64,000 bases of DNA from NCBI RefSeq assembly GCF_000350225.1, contig NW_005179046.1:478945-542944 (forward strand), read 5' to 3'. How positions within the stretch are numbered: the stretch's first letter is position 1; each line of letters opens with the position of its first letter. Positions 46,240 through 56,652 of this stretch are shown here, in pieces. Origin of the DNA: Chondrus crispus. Lineage: Eukaryota > Rhodophyta > Florideophyceae > Gigartinales > Gigartinaceae. Under the pieces are notes generated by a model. That model had not been told where the DNA came from. It worked only from the letters and a program-made list of their open reading frames with translations, and did no database searches. The translations under genes were made by a program, and so were the position numbers.

Positions 46240-46267
46240 GAATACTTCTGCGAAAGCAAAGAATGCT

Positions 46268-47461
46268 TCAGTGAAATGTGAGTCGTTTTTCGTCTCGAAA
46301 TTTGGCGAAGTTGTCCGCTATGCGTTTCATATCCATCTTCTTGGTACATGTTTTAACACGACAGTGCTCCTCCCCGCAGTTGAAGCAACGCAATGTGCGC
46401 TTGTGACTGGTAGAGTCACCTAACCGTTGTTTGGGAACGCTGCGACCATACCTTGAGGGCCCGGCGTAGTTGACGCTCTTCCAGCGAGTGGAGCAAAATT
46501 GAAGAGCTGCTGGAACTTGCATCGAATTAGAAGCGGTAGCCGATGAGAACATACACCACTTTGACTGGAATTTTTCGAGATATGTTCTGTACTGTACGTA
46601 TGACAAGCTCATAAGTTCATGGTTTGCGGATACCATGACAGCCCACTGTCTGTCCTTTACAGCACTTTCAAGAAACATACGCTTTGAAAAATCAGTTCGG
46701 AGCTGGGGATGAGCCATCGGTGATAGCTTTTCGATGTCGTTGGTCAATTCTTTGAGCATCTCTCTTTCGGATTTGTGGCCGTCCGAGTATTGGCCAATTG
46801 TTAAGCAGCGAAGTCTTTCGGTGACAGAATCCATTTTGGCCTGACAAGAGTATGCTTCGTTCATCTGCTGAATGGCGGTTCCCCAGTTTGCTTGCCTGTC
46901 TACCACCTGATTGTAGTAAAAGTCAAGAGCTTCCCCTCTTAAGACATGACGTAAAAAATGACCTTGTCGGTCGGTTTCACACCTGCCTCGCTACAAACTT
47001 GCAAAAAAGTGGCATGAAAACGAGGCCAATTTTCTTCGAGTGAACCGGAAAACGTATCTGAACTATTGCGGAAGTTGGCCGCGAAGACTTTTGAAAGATT
47101 GGCTTTGTACCCTTCTTTCCAATATCCATCTCCTTGGTCTCTATTGTTGTTGCGGGTTCCATGAAATGCAGATGGTTTATCATTACCCTCTTGGCTTGCT
47201 GATCGAGGGGACAGAATAACATCTTCTCCCCTTTTTGCTGCATCATAAATGCTAAGAGCTCTGCGGCATTCGTGCTCGTCGCAGTCCCAGAAAAGGTTGA
47301 CAATAATTCTCCGTGGTACGTAGCGTCCTGATGGGCCTCTGATTGCACGCACACTGGATTCCTCGCGATTCCAAAAAACGCTTGAGGCGTTTGTAGACCT
47401 CTGGATTGACAACAATTTCTGGGTGGGCAAAGTCCACAGGTGTTAAGTCTTCTTGTATCAT
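46268..47461 (-). pseudogene. gag: Copia-E gag, frameshifted
   Basis: Three overlapping frames make up one gag. The first (from 47461) begins MIQEDLTPVDFAHPEIVV. The second (to 46939) holds a YWKEGYKANLSKVFAANF helical region. The third (46906-46268) carries a zinc knuckle with unusual spacing, CFNCGEEHCRVKTC, followed by a basic tail. A one-base change near 46935 breaks the link between the second and third frames inside a V-I-F-Y-V-M...G-E-A-L-D-F-Y-Y region. It is likely structural capsid/nucleocapsid. Confidence 0.7.
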
Positions 47462-47716
47462 TAACTTGAGGCGGTCTCCAGTAAGATCTGCTGTGCCTTC
47501 GTATCCAACAAAAAACTTACGGAGTCCTGACTGGCGGCTGTTCGTTAGAATGATGCAGCGCCAGTACTGAGTGTATCCTTCCTGACTTGTGTTGTTGCTG
47601 GCAGGGGTGGTATTCCGTGCTGGTCGACTTGCGTCGCGCCCATTCCGAATTTCACCCTCGCCTGCGTTGCTGGCAATCTTGCAATGTGTCTGGTTTGTAT
47701 TACCATTATTCGCGAA

Positions 47717-48067
47717 TGTCGGTAATTTGCGTTAGCGCTTGCCTCGTGCAGGGTTGCTGACGAGGACCACGCTGTTGTTGAGACAATCAGGCTCTTTGTG
47801 CGAACAAGGAGCAAAGCTTAAGAGCAATGACAGCTTTATTGGTGTTTTGATCTTCTGTTTCGTCTGCCTCTCTCTCTCTTCCTCTACTACCTCTAGCATA
47901 GCATAAGTACATCTAGCGTGCGATGTGTTGCGCCTGTTCGAATGGTGTCGCGCCGGATGGGTTGAAGAGCCTTGACCTTTGTGAACGCACAAGTGTACAA
48001 CCGGTCACAACGAATCCCATAACGCCTGTAGGTCACTGTAGCTCTGCCTTACAGCTTGTTCTCGACC
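47717..48067 (-). repeat. 5' LTR of Copia-E
   Basis: It matches 41486-41837. The outer end is CTCGACC here instead of CTCGACA. No CCA-type or iMet-type primer site is obvious next to the inner end (minus strand TTCGCGAATAATGG). Confidence 0.85.
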
Positions 48068-49236
48068 CTCACCCCATATCACGACATGACACGTGTAAAG
48101 TCTCAGATGTTGGGGTTCTGGGGACGAAAGTGGACTTTTGGAGGGTTATGCAAATTTGGATAAATGCCGAAAATTTGCATTTGGCCCGAACCGTTATAGG
48201 GCTACACAGGCAATACTGCAAATCTATTGGGTGTCGGTTCCAATGCTTCAATTCTATTGGTCGGTTATTGTCCACTTATATGCAGTCATGCTGGTGATAT
48301 ATCTTGAATGATCCGTATACGTTTTAATTACACTATTTCGACGGTTTCAAGTTGTTCACCATGGTTGTAATGGCTGATTACGTGTGGCCTTGGCGCTGGA
48401 CACTTGTGTGCGGTGTACAAATGTACACGTCGCCAGGTTGCTGCGTGTACGTACACTTGTACATGTCGCCTGCATACGGTCCGGCGCGTGTCCGAGTACA
48501 GTACATGTGAATTAAAAGTACAACAAGTATTTCTCGCAAGAGACATGTACTTACAAGACTATTCAGTTTACGCGTCACGCTGTATGCGACCCTTGCATCA
48601 GCATGCGCCGTTGTACTACACTCTCGTCAGCATGCCACGTTGTACTGTGCTCTCGTTATGGTGCGCCGTTGGATGCAAGTTGATGACAGTACTCGTGTGA
48701 TCCACATCGGATATCCCGTGAGATGTGTAGAAAGTCTGGATGCACATTGTTGCTACCCGTCATAGTTGTCTGGCAGTGTGTACCGAAATTAGTAAGCTAC
48801 GAAACAAGGGCATGTATGGGGACTGAGATATGACAGGACTTTGCGTTGTTGGAAATAGAGAGATGCCAAGTTGTTCATTGTGCAAGAATATATTCTGTCA
48901 TGTCTGGATGCAGATTAGTAAGGTTTGAAACGATTGCATGCATAGGGCCATGGTTTACAGTCACTCGAAATGTGTAGAAACTGTTGTGCACTGATAGTCA
49001 ATAGTCAATTCGTAAGGTGGAAATAGAACAGTGTGGACGGGCCAGAAGAGGACCGCGCTTGGTCGCGCATATGGTGAGTACGGTTTACCAGGTGCCAAAG
49101 TAATGGGATAGTGTAACACTCAAAGTGTATAAGTATCGCCGAAAGACGGCTCCAAGTAAACCTCGGTACCAACTCCTTCACTCACACACATCAACCTGCC
49201 CTCCTTCTTTCCCTTGCCCCTCCGAACCTACCATTT
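48068..49236 (+). repeat. Copia-C 3' LTR, right fragment, also 5' LTR of tandem unit C'
   Basis: It continues the type-1 LTR after Copia-E and ends CCTACCATTT. It contains TATAAGTA near 49128. A primer site follows directly. Confidence 0.9.
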
Positions 49237-49250
49237 GGTTATGGGCCCAG
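49237..49250 (+). promoter_or_regulatory. Primer binding site of tandem unit C'
   Basis: GGTTATGGGCCCAG, a perfect complement of the initiator tRNA-Met anticodon arm, abuts the LTR end. Confidence 0.8.
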
Positions 49251-49613
49251 TCCCTCGCTGTCGTTTCACTGCATGAGTCTGTCGTTCTCGTTCTGTTGTT
49301 TCTGCCGTCGTTGTCGCTGTCGTTTTCGCTGCCGTTTCTCGTCGTTCTTTCCGCTGGTCTTCTCGCTGTCGTTGTCGCTCTCGTTCTCGCCGTCGTTCTT
49401 GGTTTTGGTTTTCGCTGCTGCTGTCGTTCTTGCTCTCTCGTGTGAATTGGTTTTGGTCATCGCTCCCGCTGTCTTCGTTGTCTTCGTTCTTGGTTTGGCT
49501 TTCGTTCTTGCTGTGGTTCTTGCTGCTGTCTCTGTCTTTGGTCTTTGTCTTCGTTTCCGCTCCCGCAACCGCCGTCGTCGTCAATCGTGCATTTGGTTTT
49601 TCTTCGTTCTCTC

Positions 49614-50285
49614 ATGCAAAGTAAGTTTTGAGTTTCTTTCCATTTCCTTCACACCTAAGTGATTGTTTTGGCACGTTTTGGTGGTTCTTAAGAGCAATAA
49701 TTCCAAAATCTGTTACCGACGATTATCTTCATATTCCTTATTGTGAATACCTGTTTTTACGGGGTTGTGTTAGATCTGGAATTAGAACCGGTGCGCTCTG
49801 CGCCTGGGAAACTGGTCACCGGTCGAACGGTTAGGACATCGGAGGTCGTATCCATTGAGGTGCTTGAGCCTAAGAATCAACCTTCGTCCCGGCTCGCGCT
49901 TCCGGGTCCGTCCTCGAGTAGCGCGCCATATAGGATTCCTCGTATTTCGCGCTCTGTTCCCGCAGCAATAAAGAGAACAACGCATCGATTTTCTGCTCGG
50001 AAAGCGGCTGTTCTCGGGGATAGGCAGTTCAAGCGTGAGTGCAAGAGGAATCGTAAGGTGTGCCCGCGGTATAAGCGGTATTGTAAAGTGTGCGGCGTTA
50101 GTGGCAATAGTGCGAAGGCCTTTTACGACCACATTCAGTCTAGGTCTCATCGCATTCAGGTTGCCAACGCTAAGGAGACTCCGCGTTGTATCCCTTGCAA
50201 TCGCGTCTTTGAGTCTCACGGGCACCTCAAGTGCCACGAGAACGGTGCCGCACACTTGAAGGTAGTTTGTGAACAGAATAGTTAG
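49614..50285 (+). CDS. Pre-gag zinc-finger ORF, copy in C', with candidate 153-nt intron
   Basis: ATG CAA A at 49614-49620 is followed by GTAAGT at 49621-49626. An acceptor GTTGTGTTAG ends at 49773, and the frame then runs to TAG 50283-50285. Joining 49620 to 49774 keeps the frame and gives a protein of about 172 residues. It has the same two C-X2-C-X12-H-X5-H fingers as the copy at 35370-36041. The last 95 or so residues are identical between the copies, with two silent differences seen. The first 85 residues differ at about 16 positions. The leader between the PBS and this exon is pyrimidine-rich. Confidence 0.6.
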
Positions 50286-50457
50286 GGATTTCATCCAAAT
50301 AAATTCACATATCTGTTCCCAAATTTCTCCTAGTGCAACGTCATAGTAATCATATCGAATTTCTTAGACGGGTGGGCTTGCCATTGTGTTGACTATCGGT
50401 TAACGGCTTGGGATCCCCGAACGGATTTTCGAATACTTGAAGTTTATTTGCACTAAA

Positions 50458-50985
50458 ATGGAAGATCAAGGAGGAGGAGGATCCATCAGAATCGACAAAC
50501 TGACGGACTCCAACTTCTACGTGTGGAAGCAGAAAATACAACTTCTGCTTGCTCTACGTGATGTTGACCAATACATCGTTTAGGGAAGAGTTCCAAGTGA
50601 GGAACGCGCGGAAGAGCGTAAGAAGTGGATCAGAGGTGACAGTAAAGCTAAAGCACTGATTGGTCTCTCCCTATCAGATGAGCATCTTGAGCATGTACGT
50701 GATGTTGATACTGCTCATGAGATGTGGGAAGCTATTGTCAACGTGTTTGAGCGGCACACTTTGCTAAACAAACTAGCTGCACGTCGTGAGTTCTACACTG
50801 TGAAGATGCTTTCCGGTGAAAAGGTGCTTGCATACATCAATCGTGTCAAGCAGCTGGCAGCCATTCTCAAGTCAATGAGCGTAAACATCGATGACACGGA
50901 GATGGCCATAGCAGTGCTCAACGGTCTGCCTGCTCGTTTCGAGGCTCTCATCGTTGCACTTGATGCTCACGGTAATGAGGAAAAC
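50458..50985 (+). pseudogene. gag: C' gag fragment, nonsense codon, truncated
   Basis: It starts with the same ATG context as Copia-C. TAG at 50581-50583 replaces GAG. The gag core continues (ERHTLLNKLAARREFYT; VLNGLPARFEALIVALDAHG) until it is cut after GAGGAAAA at 50984, where a reversed type-1 LTR begins. Confidence 0.88.
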
Positions 50986-52248
50986 AATGGTAGGTTCGGA
51001 GGGGCAAGGGAAAGAAGGAGGGCAGGTTGATGTGTGTGAGTGAAGGAGTTGGTGCCGAGGTTTACTTTGAAGCCGTTTTCCTGCGATACTTATACACTTC
51101 GAGTGCTACACTATCGCTCTACTCCGACTCCCAGTAAACCATACTCTACTATGCGCGACCAAGCGCGGTCCTCTTGTGGCCCGACCATACTGTTCGATTT
51201 CCACCTTACGAATCGATTCGTAACTATTAGCTCACAACTATTTCTACACATTCCAAATGACTGTAAACCATGGCCCTATGCATGCAACTGTTTCACACCT
51301 TACTAATCTGCATCCAGTCATGCCAGACTTCATTGTTGTGCAACGAACAACTTGGCACTTGTCTATTTCCAACAACGCAAACGTCTTTCATATCACAATC
51401 GCCATACGTATCCTTGTTTCTCACCTTACTAATTTCGCCAAGCACTGTCAGATAATTATGGCAAGTTATAATAATGTGCATCCAGACTTTCTACACAACT
51501 CACATGAGAATACATGTAAATCACACGAGTACTGTCATGAACTTGCATCCAACGGCGCACCATGACGAGAGCACAGTGCAACGGCGCGTGCTCACGCAAG
51601 ACTCGCATACAGCGTGACGCGTACACAGAATAATCGCACAACTGTATTCCTCTCGCGAGAAGTACTTGTTGTACTTTTGATTCACATGTACTGTACTCGG
51701 ACAAGCACAGGATCGCAAACAGTCCGACACTGTAAAACTGTAAACCCTCATGTGCATACACCTGGATGCGTGTACATGTGTACGTACACGAATCCACCTG
51801 GCGACGTGTACATGTGTACACGGCATACATGTGTCCCGCCCGGGGGCCCCATGCAATTACCCATTACAACCATGGCAAACCACTTGAAACCCCCAAAACA
51901 ACGTAATTATGGCATATACAGGCCATTTAAAGTACATCACCAGGCCAATGACGCACACGTGGACAACGCTCGACCAATAGATTTGCAGCATTAGACCTGA
52001 GGGCCAATAGAATTGCAGTATTTCCTGTGTAGTCTATAGTGCTACGGGCCAAGGTTCCACTTGGCAAAACTATGCAAATTTGCATGACCCTCCGAGAGGC
52101 CACTTTCGTCCCCGGAACCCCAAAATCTGGGATTTTACACGTGTCATGTCGGGATATGGGTAGGAGGGCCCGGACCGTGCAGTCATGTACACGTGTCACT
52201 CGATTTTGACCTTTTCAGATAACAGCATGTGGTTGCACATTTTGAATA
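50986..52248 (-). repeat. Type-1 copia LTR, minus orientation, diverged
   Basis: On the minus strand it begins TATTCAAAATGTGC (52248) and ends CCTACCATT (50986). It differs from the other type-1 LTRs more than they differ from one another, so it is an older copy or a subfamily. The flanks AAAAC and TTCCC do not form a TSD, so one side has been rearranged. Confidence 0.85.
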
Positions 52249-52324
52249 TTCCCTGACCTACTTTCCCTTTCTATCTCTCCTCCCTGCGCCTTTCCCTCAC
52301 GCACCGATCGTAGATGTATTCGCC

Positions 52325-53976
52325 ATGGTGACCGGCTCCGAGTCGTCCCATGACACTCGTCCGAGAGACGTCCCAGCGCCCGTCGCGGCGTGGATCACGC
52401 GGAACCGCCGCGAAGGCCTCCGTGAAGCCGAGAGGTTCTCTCTCAACCTAATCGAGGAGAAACTCAACTCGCACACCGCCAAGATTCGGGAGATGTTGAA
52501 CAGCCTTGTTGCTGGTAAGATCGCCGCCCAAGCGGAGGTACAGCCCCAACAGGGATGTGATCGCCTCGCCGCACTAGAAGGCGTTCTAACTCGAGCGTGG
52601 CAGAAGGACATCGGGTCCACGGTCGACGAGACGCTCCTTCCCCTACGGGAGGAAGTGGATCGCCTGAAGCAGGAAGTCATCGACCTCCGTCGGCGTAACC
52701 TCGCCCTGGAATCGGCGCAAACACGATCCGTCCCAGGTAGACAAGACGAGTCGACCGCGGCGAAACCAAGACCTAACCCGCAGTTTCATGCGTTACAACC
52801 GTTGGACGAAAATCTACTGTTCGCCGACGTCACGAAATCGGCTCTCACGGCCGCCCGGATCCCGTTCCCCGATCCCCTGACGATGGAGGGACACCGAGAT
52901 CCTATCCCAGACCTAGCGGCCGCCCGAGGCCCGTCGCCAAGATCGTCCCGCGACAAGAAGGTCAAGACCGAAGGCCACCGTCACAAGTCCGGCCACGGAA
53001 GCCGACCTGAACCGGAGGATTTCTCCGGTTACTCGGGGGGATCCCCGCCCTCAGCTTCAGAATCCGACTCCGATTCGGACTCCGAAGCCGAGGCATTCAC
53101 GGTACCACAACCGACCTTCGGCGCTAAGGCGAAGGGTGTCACGGTGTGGAAACCGACCAACCACGGCATCCGAGGCGCGTGTAATTATCGAGCTTACCGT
53201 CTCGTGAATACCGACCCCACCGTCGATGCAAAGGTGTACGCCACGACGAGTAAGCGCGTGCAACATCTCCTCATCGTAATGGGGGAGTACAAGTTTAACG
53301 GGTCCGACCCGATCAAAGTCATCAGCTTTTTGGCTAGATGTAAGGAGAATTTCGACCACGCCGAAATGTCGGAGGCAATGGCTCTCATGGCCTTGCCGCA
53401 TCTCCTCAACCCGCCGGCGACAGAGGCGTATGAATCCTATCGGGGATATTTCCGACGCAATCAAGGGATTGCGTCGTGGCCAGCAGCAGTGAACTGGTTG
53501 CTTCGTACGTATGCCACGAATATTCAGATCGAGCAAGCGCTCTCTGTGGTCCGGCATTTACGCCAAAAACCAGGCGAAGTTGAGACCGAGTATGCACCTC
53601 GTATGTTAACCTCCCTCGGGCGGTGTGGGGACATTCATTCCCCCTATGAACGCACTACCCTGTTCATAGAGGGCCTCCTTCCGACGATCAAGCCGTTGGT
53701 GCTCCAAGCAAAGGAGAATCGCCCCCGATCCTCATTCGAGGACACGGTGGCCGGAGCCCGCGCTCAAGGGGCGGCCTACCGCGCGCAGACGGCTGGCGGA
53801 AGAAGACGCGTCGACTTCGCAAGACCCGCCGCCAAGCAAGTGTTGGCGATGGCAGACAGTATGCCCTCATCGACAACCACGGGTATGACCCCGAGCTATC
53901 ATACCGGCCTGGACGCTGAGAACTTCCTCGCCAATGAAGAGCCATTCGCCGCCGCAGCTGGGTCACCGTCATTTCC
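52325..53976 (+). CDS. gag: Gypsy-F gag, partial (cut by D2 LTR)
   Basis: The start is ATG 52325 in a strong context (CGCCATGG). About 550 codons are open. The N-terminal part has coiled-coil segments (LPLREEVDRLKQEVIDLRRR), followed by a Ser/Asp-rich disordered stretch and a Retrotrans_gag-like core with the same plan as Gypsy-1/2 gag (YRAYRLVNTD; FNGSDPIKVISFLARCKENF; WPAAVNWLLRTY). Sequence identity to them is low, so this is a second gypsy lineage. The D2 LTR inserts at TTTCC (53972-53976), before any zinc knuckle. The leader 52249-52324 is pyrimidine-rich, and no LTR or PBS of this element is visible. Confidence 0.8.
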
Positions 53977-54928
53977 TGTTGTAATTCTACGACCACATGC
54001 TGACATGCATGACACACGACGACAGGTATGACACGTGTAAAATCGAAAACACTCATCGTGACGAGCTGAGCAAGTTTCATTTTCAACGTATACACGTGTG
54101 ATTTCTGTACACGGTTGCAATTTACAGTACTTCAGGAGCAAGTTTGGTTTTCAACGTGTACACGTGTGAAATATGTACACGGTTGCGGTGTACTGTACAA
54201 TCTGAGCATGTTTCATTTTCTCCGCCCGACACGTGGATGACCTGGACACATGTCCTCATCACACTGTCGGACGCGTACAGTACGCCTGCAGTCTTACAGA
54301 CAAAGTGTAGAACCTTGGTGGCGGGTGCCTGGCACGTGCCAAAGGTTTACAGCGTCCATGGAGTGCAGCACGGGTACAGCAGGACACAAAGATACCGTTG
54401 CGCGAGTTTTCAATTCGTAAGGCAAAATGTGCACTGTTGTAATTGACAGTGGACATGACCTCACGAGAGATTCAGATTCATAAGGCAACGCGTGCGCTGT
54501 AAACAGACCTTGCAGGATTGATTTGAATTCGTAAGGCAACGTGTGAGCTGTAAACGTGCCTTACGAATTTGTGCCACGCTGGATTTGGAATAATAAGGGA
54601 ATTTGTGCTTTGCTGTGCTTTGTTGTACTGCTTTGTTGTACTGCCTTACTAATTTCTCCGTCATGACAGTGCTAATTCGTAAGGCGGTTTTGTGTTCTGT
54701 TTGCTGGGCCATCGCCAGTTTGGCAGAGTAACACGACGGGCACATGTGTTAGAGCCAATACATTTGTAGTATGTGTGTCGTAGTCTTTGGTAGTAGAGTT
54801 CTAGAAGATTGCAGAAGTGTATAAGTAGCGCCAGAAGTTGGCGACTCAAAGTAAATCGGTACCCAATCCTTCAACTTCACCTCATCAACCGTCCTTCGAA
54901 TCCCCTTCGCCCCGCTGACCTACCATTA
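53977..54928 (+). repeat. 5' LTR of Copia-D2 (type 2, 952 bp)
   Basis: It starts TGTTGTAATTCTACGACC and ends CTACCATTA. It has a short duplication of TGCTTTGTTGTAC (about 54615-54645) relative to other type-2 copies. Confidence 0.93.
54820..54843 (+). promoter_or_regulatory. TATA box and hairpin, type-2 LTR
   Basis: TATAAGTA (54820-54827) is followed by CGCCA-GAAGT-TGGCG (54829-54843). The start of transcription is expected about 30 bases after the TATA box, just past the hairpin. Confidence 0.55.
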
Positions 54929-54942
54929 GGTTATGGGCCCAG
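54929..54942 (+). promoter_or_regulatory. Primer binding site of Copia-D2
   Basis: GGTTATGGGCCCAG, the complement of the initiator tRNA-Met anticodon arm, abuts the LTR. Confidence 0.8.
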
Positions 54943-55011
54943 TTCAACGTTATTGTTCCGCTGTGTGAGTGCTTGTTCTCAGTTTCTGCTGCCGTTTTCG
55001 TGTTTGTTCCT

Positions 55012-55116
55012 GCTGTCGTTCTCGTTTTGGTCCCCGCTGTCGTTCTCGTTTTGGTTTCTGCTGTCGTTCTCGTTTTGGTTTCTGCTGTCGTTCTCGTTTT
55101 GGTTTCTGCTGTCGTT
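55012..55116 (+). repeat. 24-bp tandem repeat in D2 leader
   Basis: The unit GCTGTCGTTCTCGTTTTGG plus five bases occurs about four times and is nearly perfect in its last copies. It sits in the pyrimidine-rich 5' leader. Leaders of the other copias have looser versions. Confidence 0.85.
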
Positions 55117-55969
55117 TCCGCCGCCGTTTCATCGCCGACGCCGTTCGTTTTGTTCTATCGCCGTCTACTTGCTGTCGTTTCAACTTGGTGGATCTTCTTC
55201 GTGTCTGTTGCAGCTTGGTCTTGGCAATCGTTGTGTGAGCTGTGGGTGTAGTCCCTAGTCGCCAACGTACCATATCAATCCAAGAAGAGTGCCCTTCGAT
55301 CACGCCGGTGATCGTCGTAGCTGCCGATACCCTCGCTCTTGGTGAAAGGCTTGTGCCATTGGAAATCTGACTTGAGCGAGGGTCCGACCAAGAATCGTCG
55401 AGAGACGAAACACTGATCCTCGGGGAGGATCACAGTGTACTGGTCTAGTCGATCCGCACTCTGCCTTCGGGAGGTGCGTCGGCGGTGTGGGTAACGCTCT
55501 CGGTATTAGCCCTATAGGTACGACTTCGGTCCCCTGGGTGAAGAGAATACGTGCCTAAACACTGAACCTCTCACTATACGTGTATAAGGTCGCGTACCTT
55601 GATTAAGTTCGCACGGAAGAGGGTGACCCTAGGCGTGATTGTGAACAAATCACACGAGTACGACGAAGGCAGTTTCATTCTTGTGTTGTGGGAAACCTCA
55701 TTGGGGTAGTACCGTATCAAGTTTGGACAAGCCGATTTCGGTTGCAGGGACCGTTCGCGGTAGTGACCAAAAGTCCTGGTTCGTCTACAGGCAAAGTGTT
55801 GTGCTTACTCGTGGCACGTTTGATTTAGTTCACAGTCGAAAGACCCGCACTGGCCGACATACAGGGGTAGCGCCCTAAGGCATTTTTAAGAAGAATACGC
55901 TTGTTCCACTCCGCCGGGAACAAGCACCAAGAACGTTTCCGAGTAATCGCTACAAACTTCTTATACGGG
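55117..55969 (+). other. Non-coding 5' leader of Copia-D2
   Basis: No ORF of note. It is homologous to the Copia-D leader and ends where Copia-D inserted. It contains a GC-rich inverted stretch (GATCCTCGGGGAGGATC at about 55411-55427) that is also conserved in Copia-D and could fold in the genomic RNA. Confidence 0.6.
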
Positions 55970-55974
55970 TGGGC

Positions 55975-56641
55975 TATAGAAAGGTCAGCGGGGCAGAGGG
56001 AAGAAGGATGGTTGAAGGTTGCTGGTGGTTGACGGGAAAAGAAGTTGATGCCATTTTACTCTTGGTCGCCAACTATTGGCGCTACTTATACTCTTCGAAC
56101 TACATACAATACGAGCCATTAGGGCTGGTCACGTGACTCTCCTTCTTGCACTGGTTGATAATCAAGTGACTCTCCCTGTTGCACTCTCGGTTGATAATCA
56201 AGTGACTCTCCTACTTCCACTCTCCGTTGATAATCAAATGACTCTCCTTCTTGCACTCTCTCTTGCTACTAATTTGGGACCGTTTGAGAGTCAATAATAT
56301 CTGAATGTACTGTACTGTAGATTACAGATTTTACACTACGATTAATAACCACTGTGGCTCATACGTCATACGTGTCACACACGTGTCAAATCGAGAAAAA
56401 TGAAACATGTTCAGAATGTACTGTAGAGTGCCACGAGGTACATAACTTACACGTGTCAACACCAAAATTGAAACATGCTCGGAAATGATAGGAAAGTGCA
56501 ACCGTGTACAAATATGACACGTGTCCACGTTGAAGACCAAACATCCTGAGAATGCTCTTGCAAGCATTTTAGGTTTCGTCGACGTACACGTGTAATATCT
56601 GTCAGGCTTGGAGCTTAGCATGTGGTCGAAGATTTCCAACA
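55975..56641 (-). repeat. 3' LTR of Copia-D
   Basis: On the minus strand it begins TGTTGGAAATCTTCGACC, directly after a TCGAGGGGGAG purine tract (56642-56652), and ends CTTTCTATA. It contains ACACGTGT (56379-56386) and three TTGATAATCAA units. Its start resembles type 1 and type 2 (all have CGACCACATGC). Confidence 0.93.
56135..56262. repeat. 36-bp minisatellite in Copia-D 3' LTR (3 units)
   Basis: The unit contains GTTGATAATCAA and TGACTCTCCTTCTTGCACTC. Three units are seen here against five in the 5' LTR (63380-63580), which accounts for the 72-bp length difference between the LTRs. Confidence 0.9.
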
Positions 56642-56652
56642 CTCCCCCTCGA

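Larger units (their letters stand above)
41486..48067 (-). mobile_element. Copia-E: divergent Ty1/copia element, minus strand, degenerate
   Basis: LTRs of about 352 bp lie at 41486-41837 and 47717-48067. The flanks CTGAC (41481-41485) and CTCAC (48068-48072) are a TSD with one mismatch. Internal order on the minus strand is gag, protease, integrase, RT, RNase H. The proteins are clearly different from the A/B/C/D copia lineage. Several frameshifts and a solo LTR inside integrase show that it is dead. Confidence 0.88.
33754..49236 (+). mobile_element. Copia-C: full Ty1/copia element with two nested insertions
   Basis: It comprises 5' LTR 33754-35004, primer site, pyrimidine-rich leader, an extra pre-gag ORF, a gag-pol frame 36214-41387 and a 3' LTR starting at 41399. 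The gag-pol is interrupted by an orphan solo LTR (38637-39686), and the 3' LTR by Copia-E (41486-48067). The 3' LTR ends at 49236 and is followed at once by another primer site and leader, so the element continues as a tandem second unit. Confidence 0.9.
53977..55974 (+). mobile_element. Copia-D2: 5' part of a type-2 copia, split by Copia-D
   Basis: It has 5' LTR 53977-54928, primer site 54929-54942 and leader 54943-55974. After the Copia-D insertion it resumes at 63964 (TTGCCATTGTGTTGAC), the conserved word upstream of copia gag, and leaves the window at 64000. The leader from about 55262 matches the Copia-D leader (60784-61490, reversed). Confidence 0.88.

Noticed and set aside
2937..50583. 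A variant genetic code, with stops read as Gln or other residues
   Set aside because: TAA, TAG and TGA all occur, at Gln, Tyr, Cys, Arg, Trp and Glu positions, each one base from a sense codon, while Copia-D has no internal stop. Random nonsense mutation explains this better.
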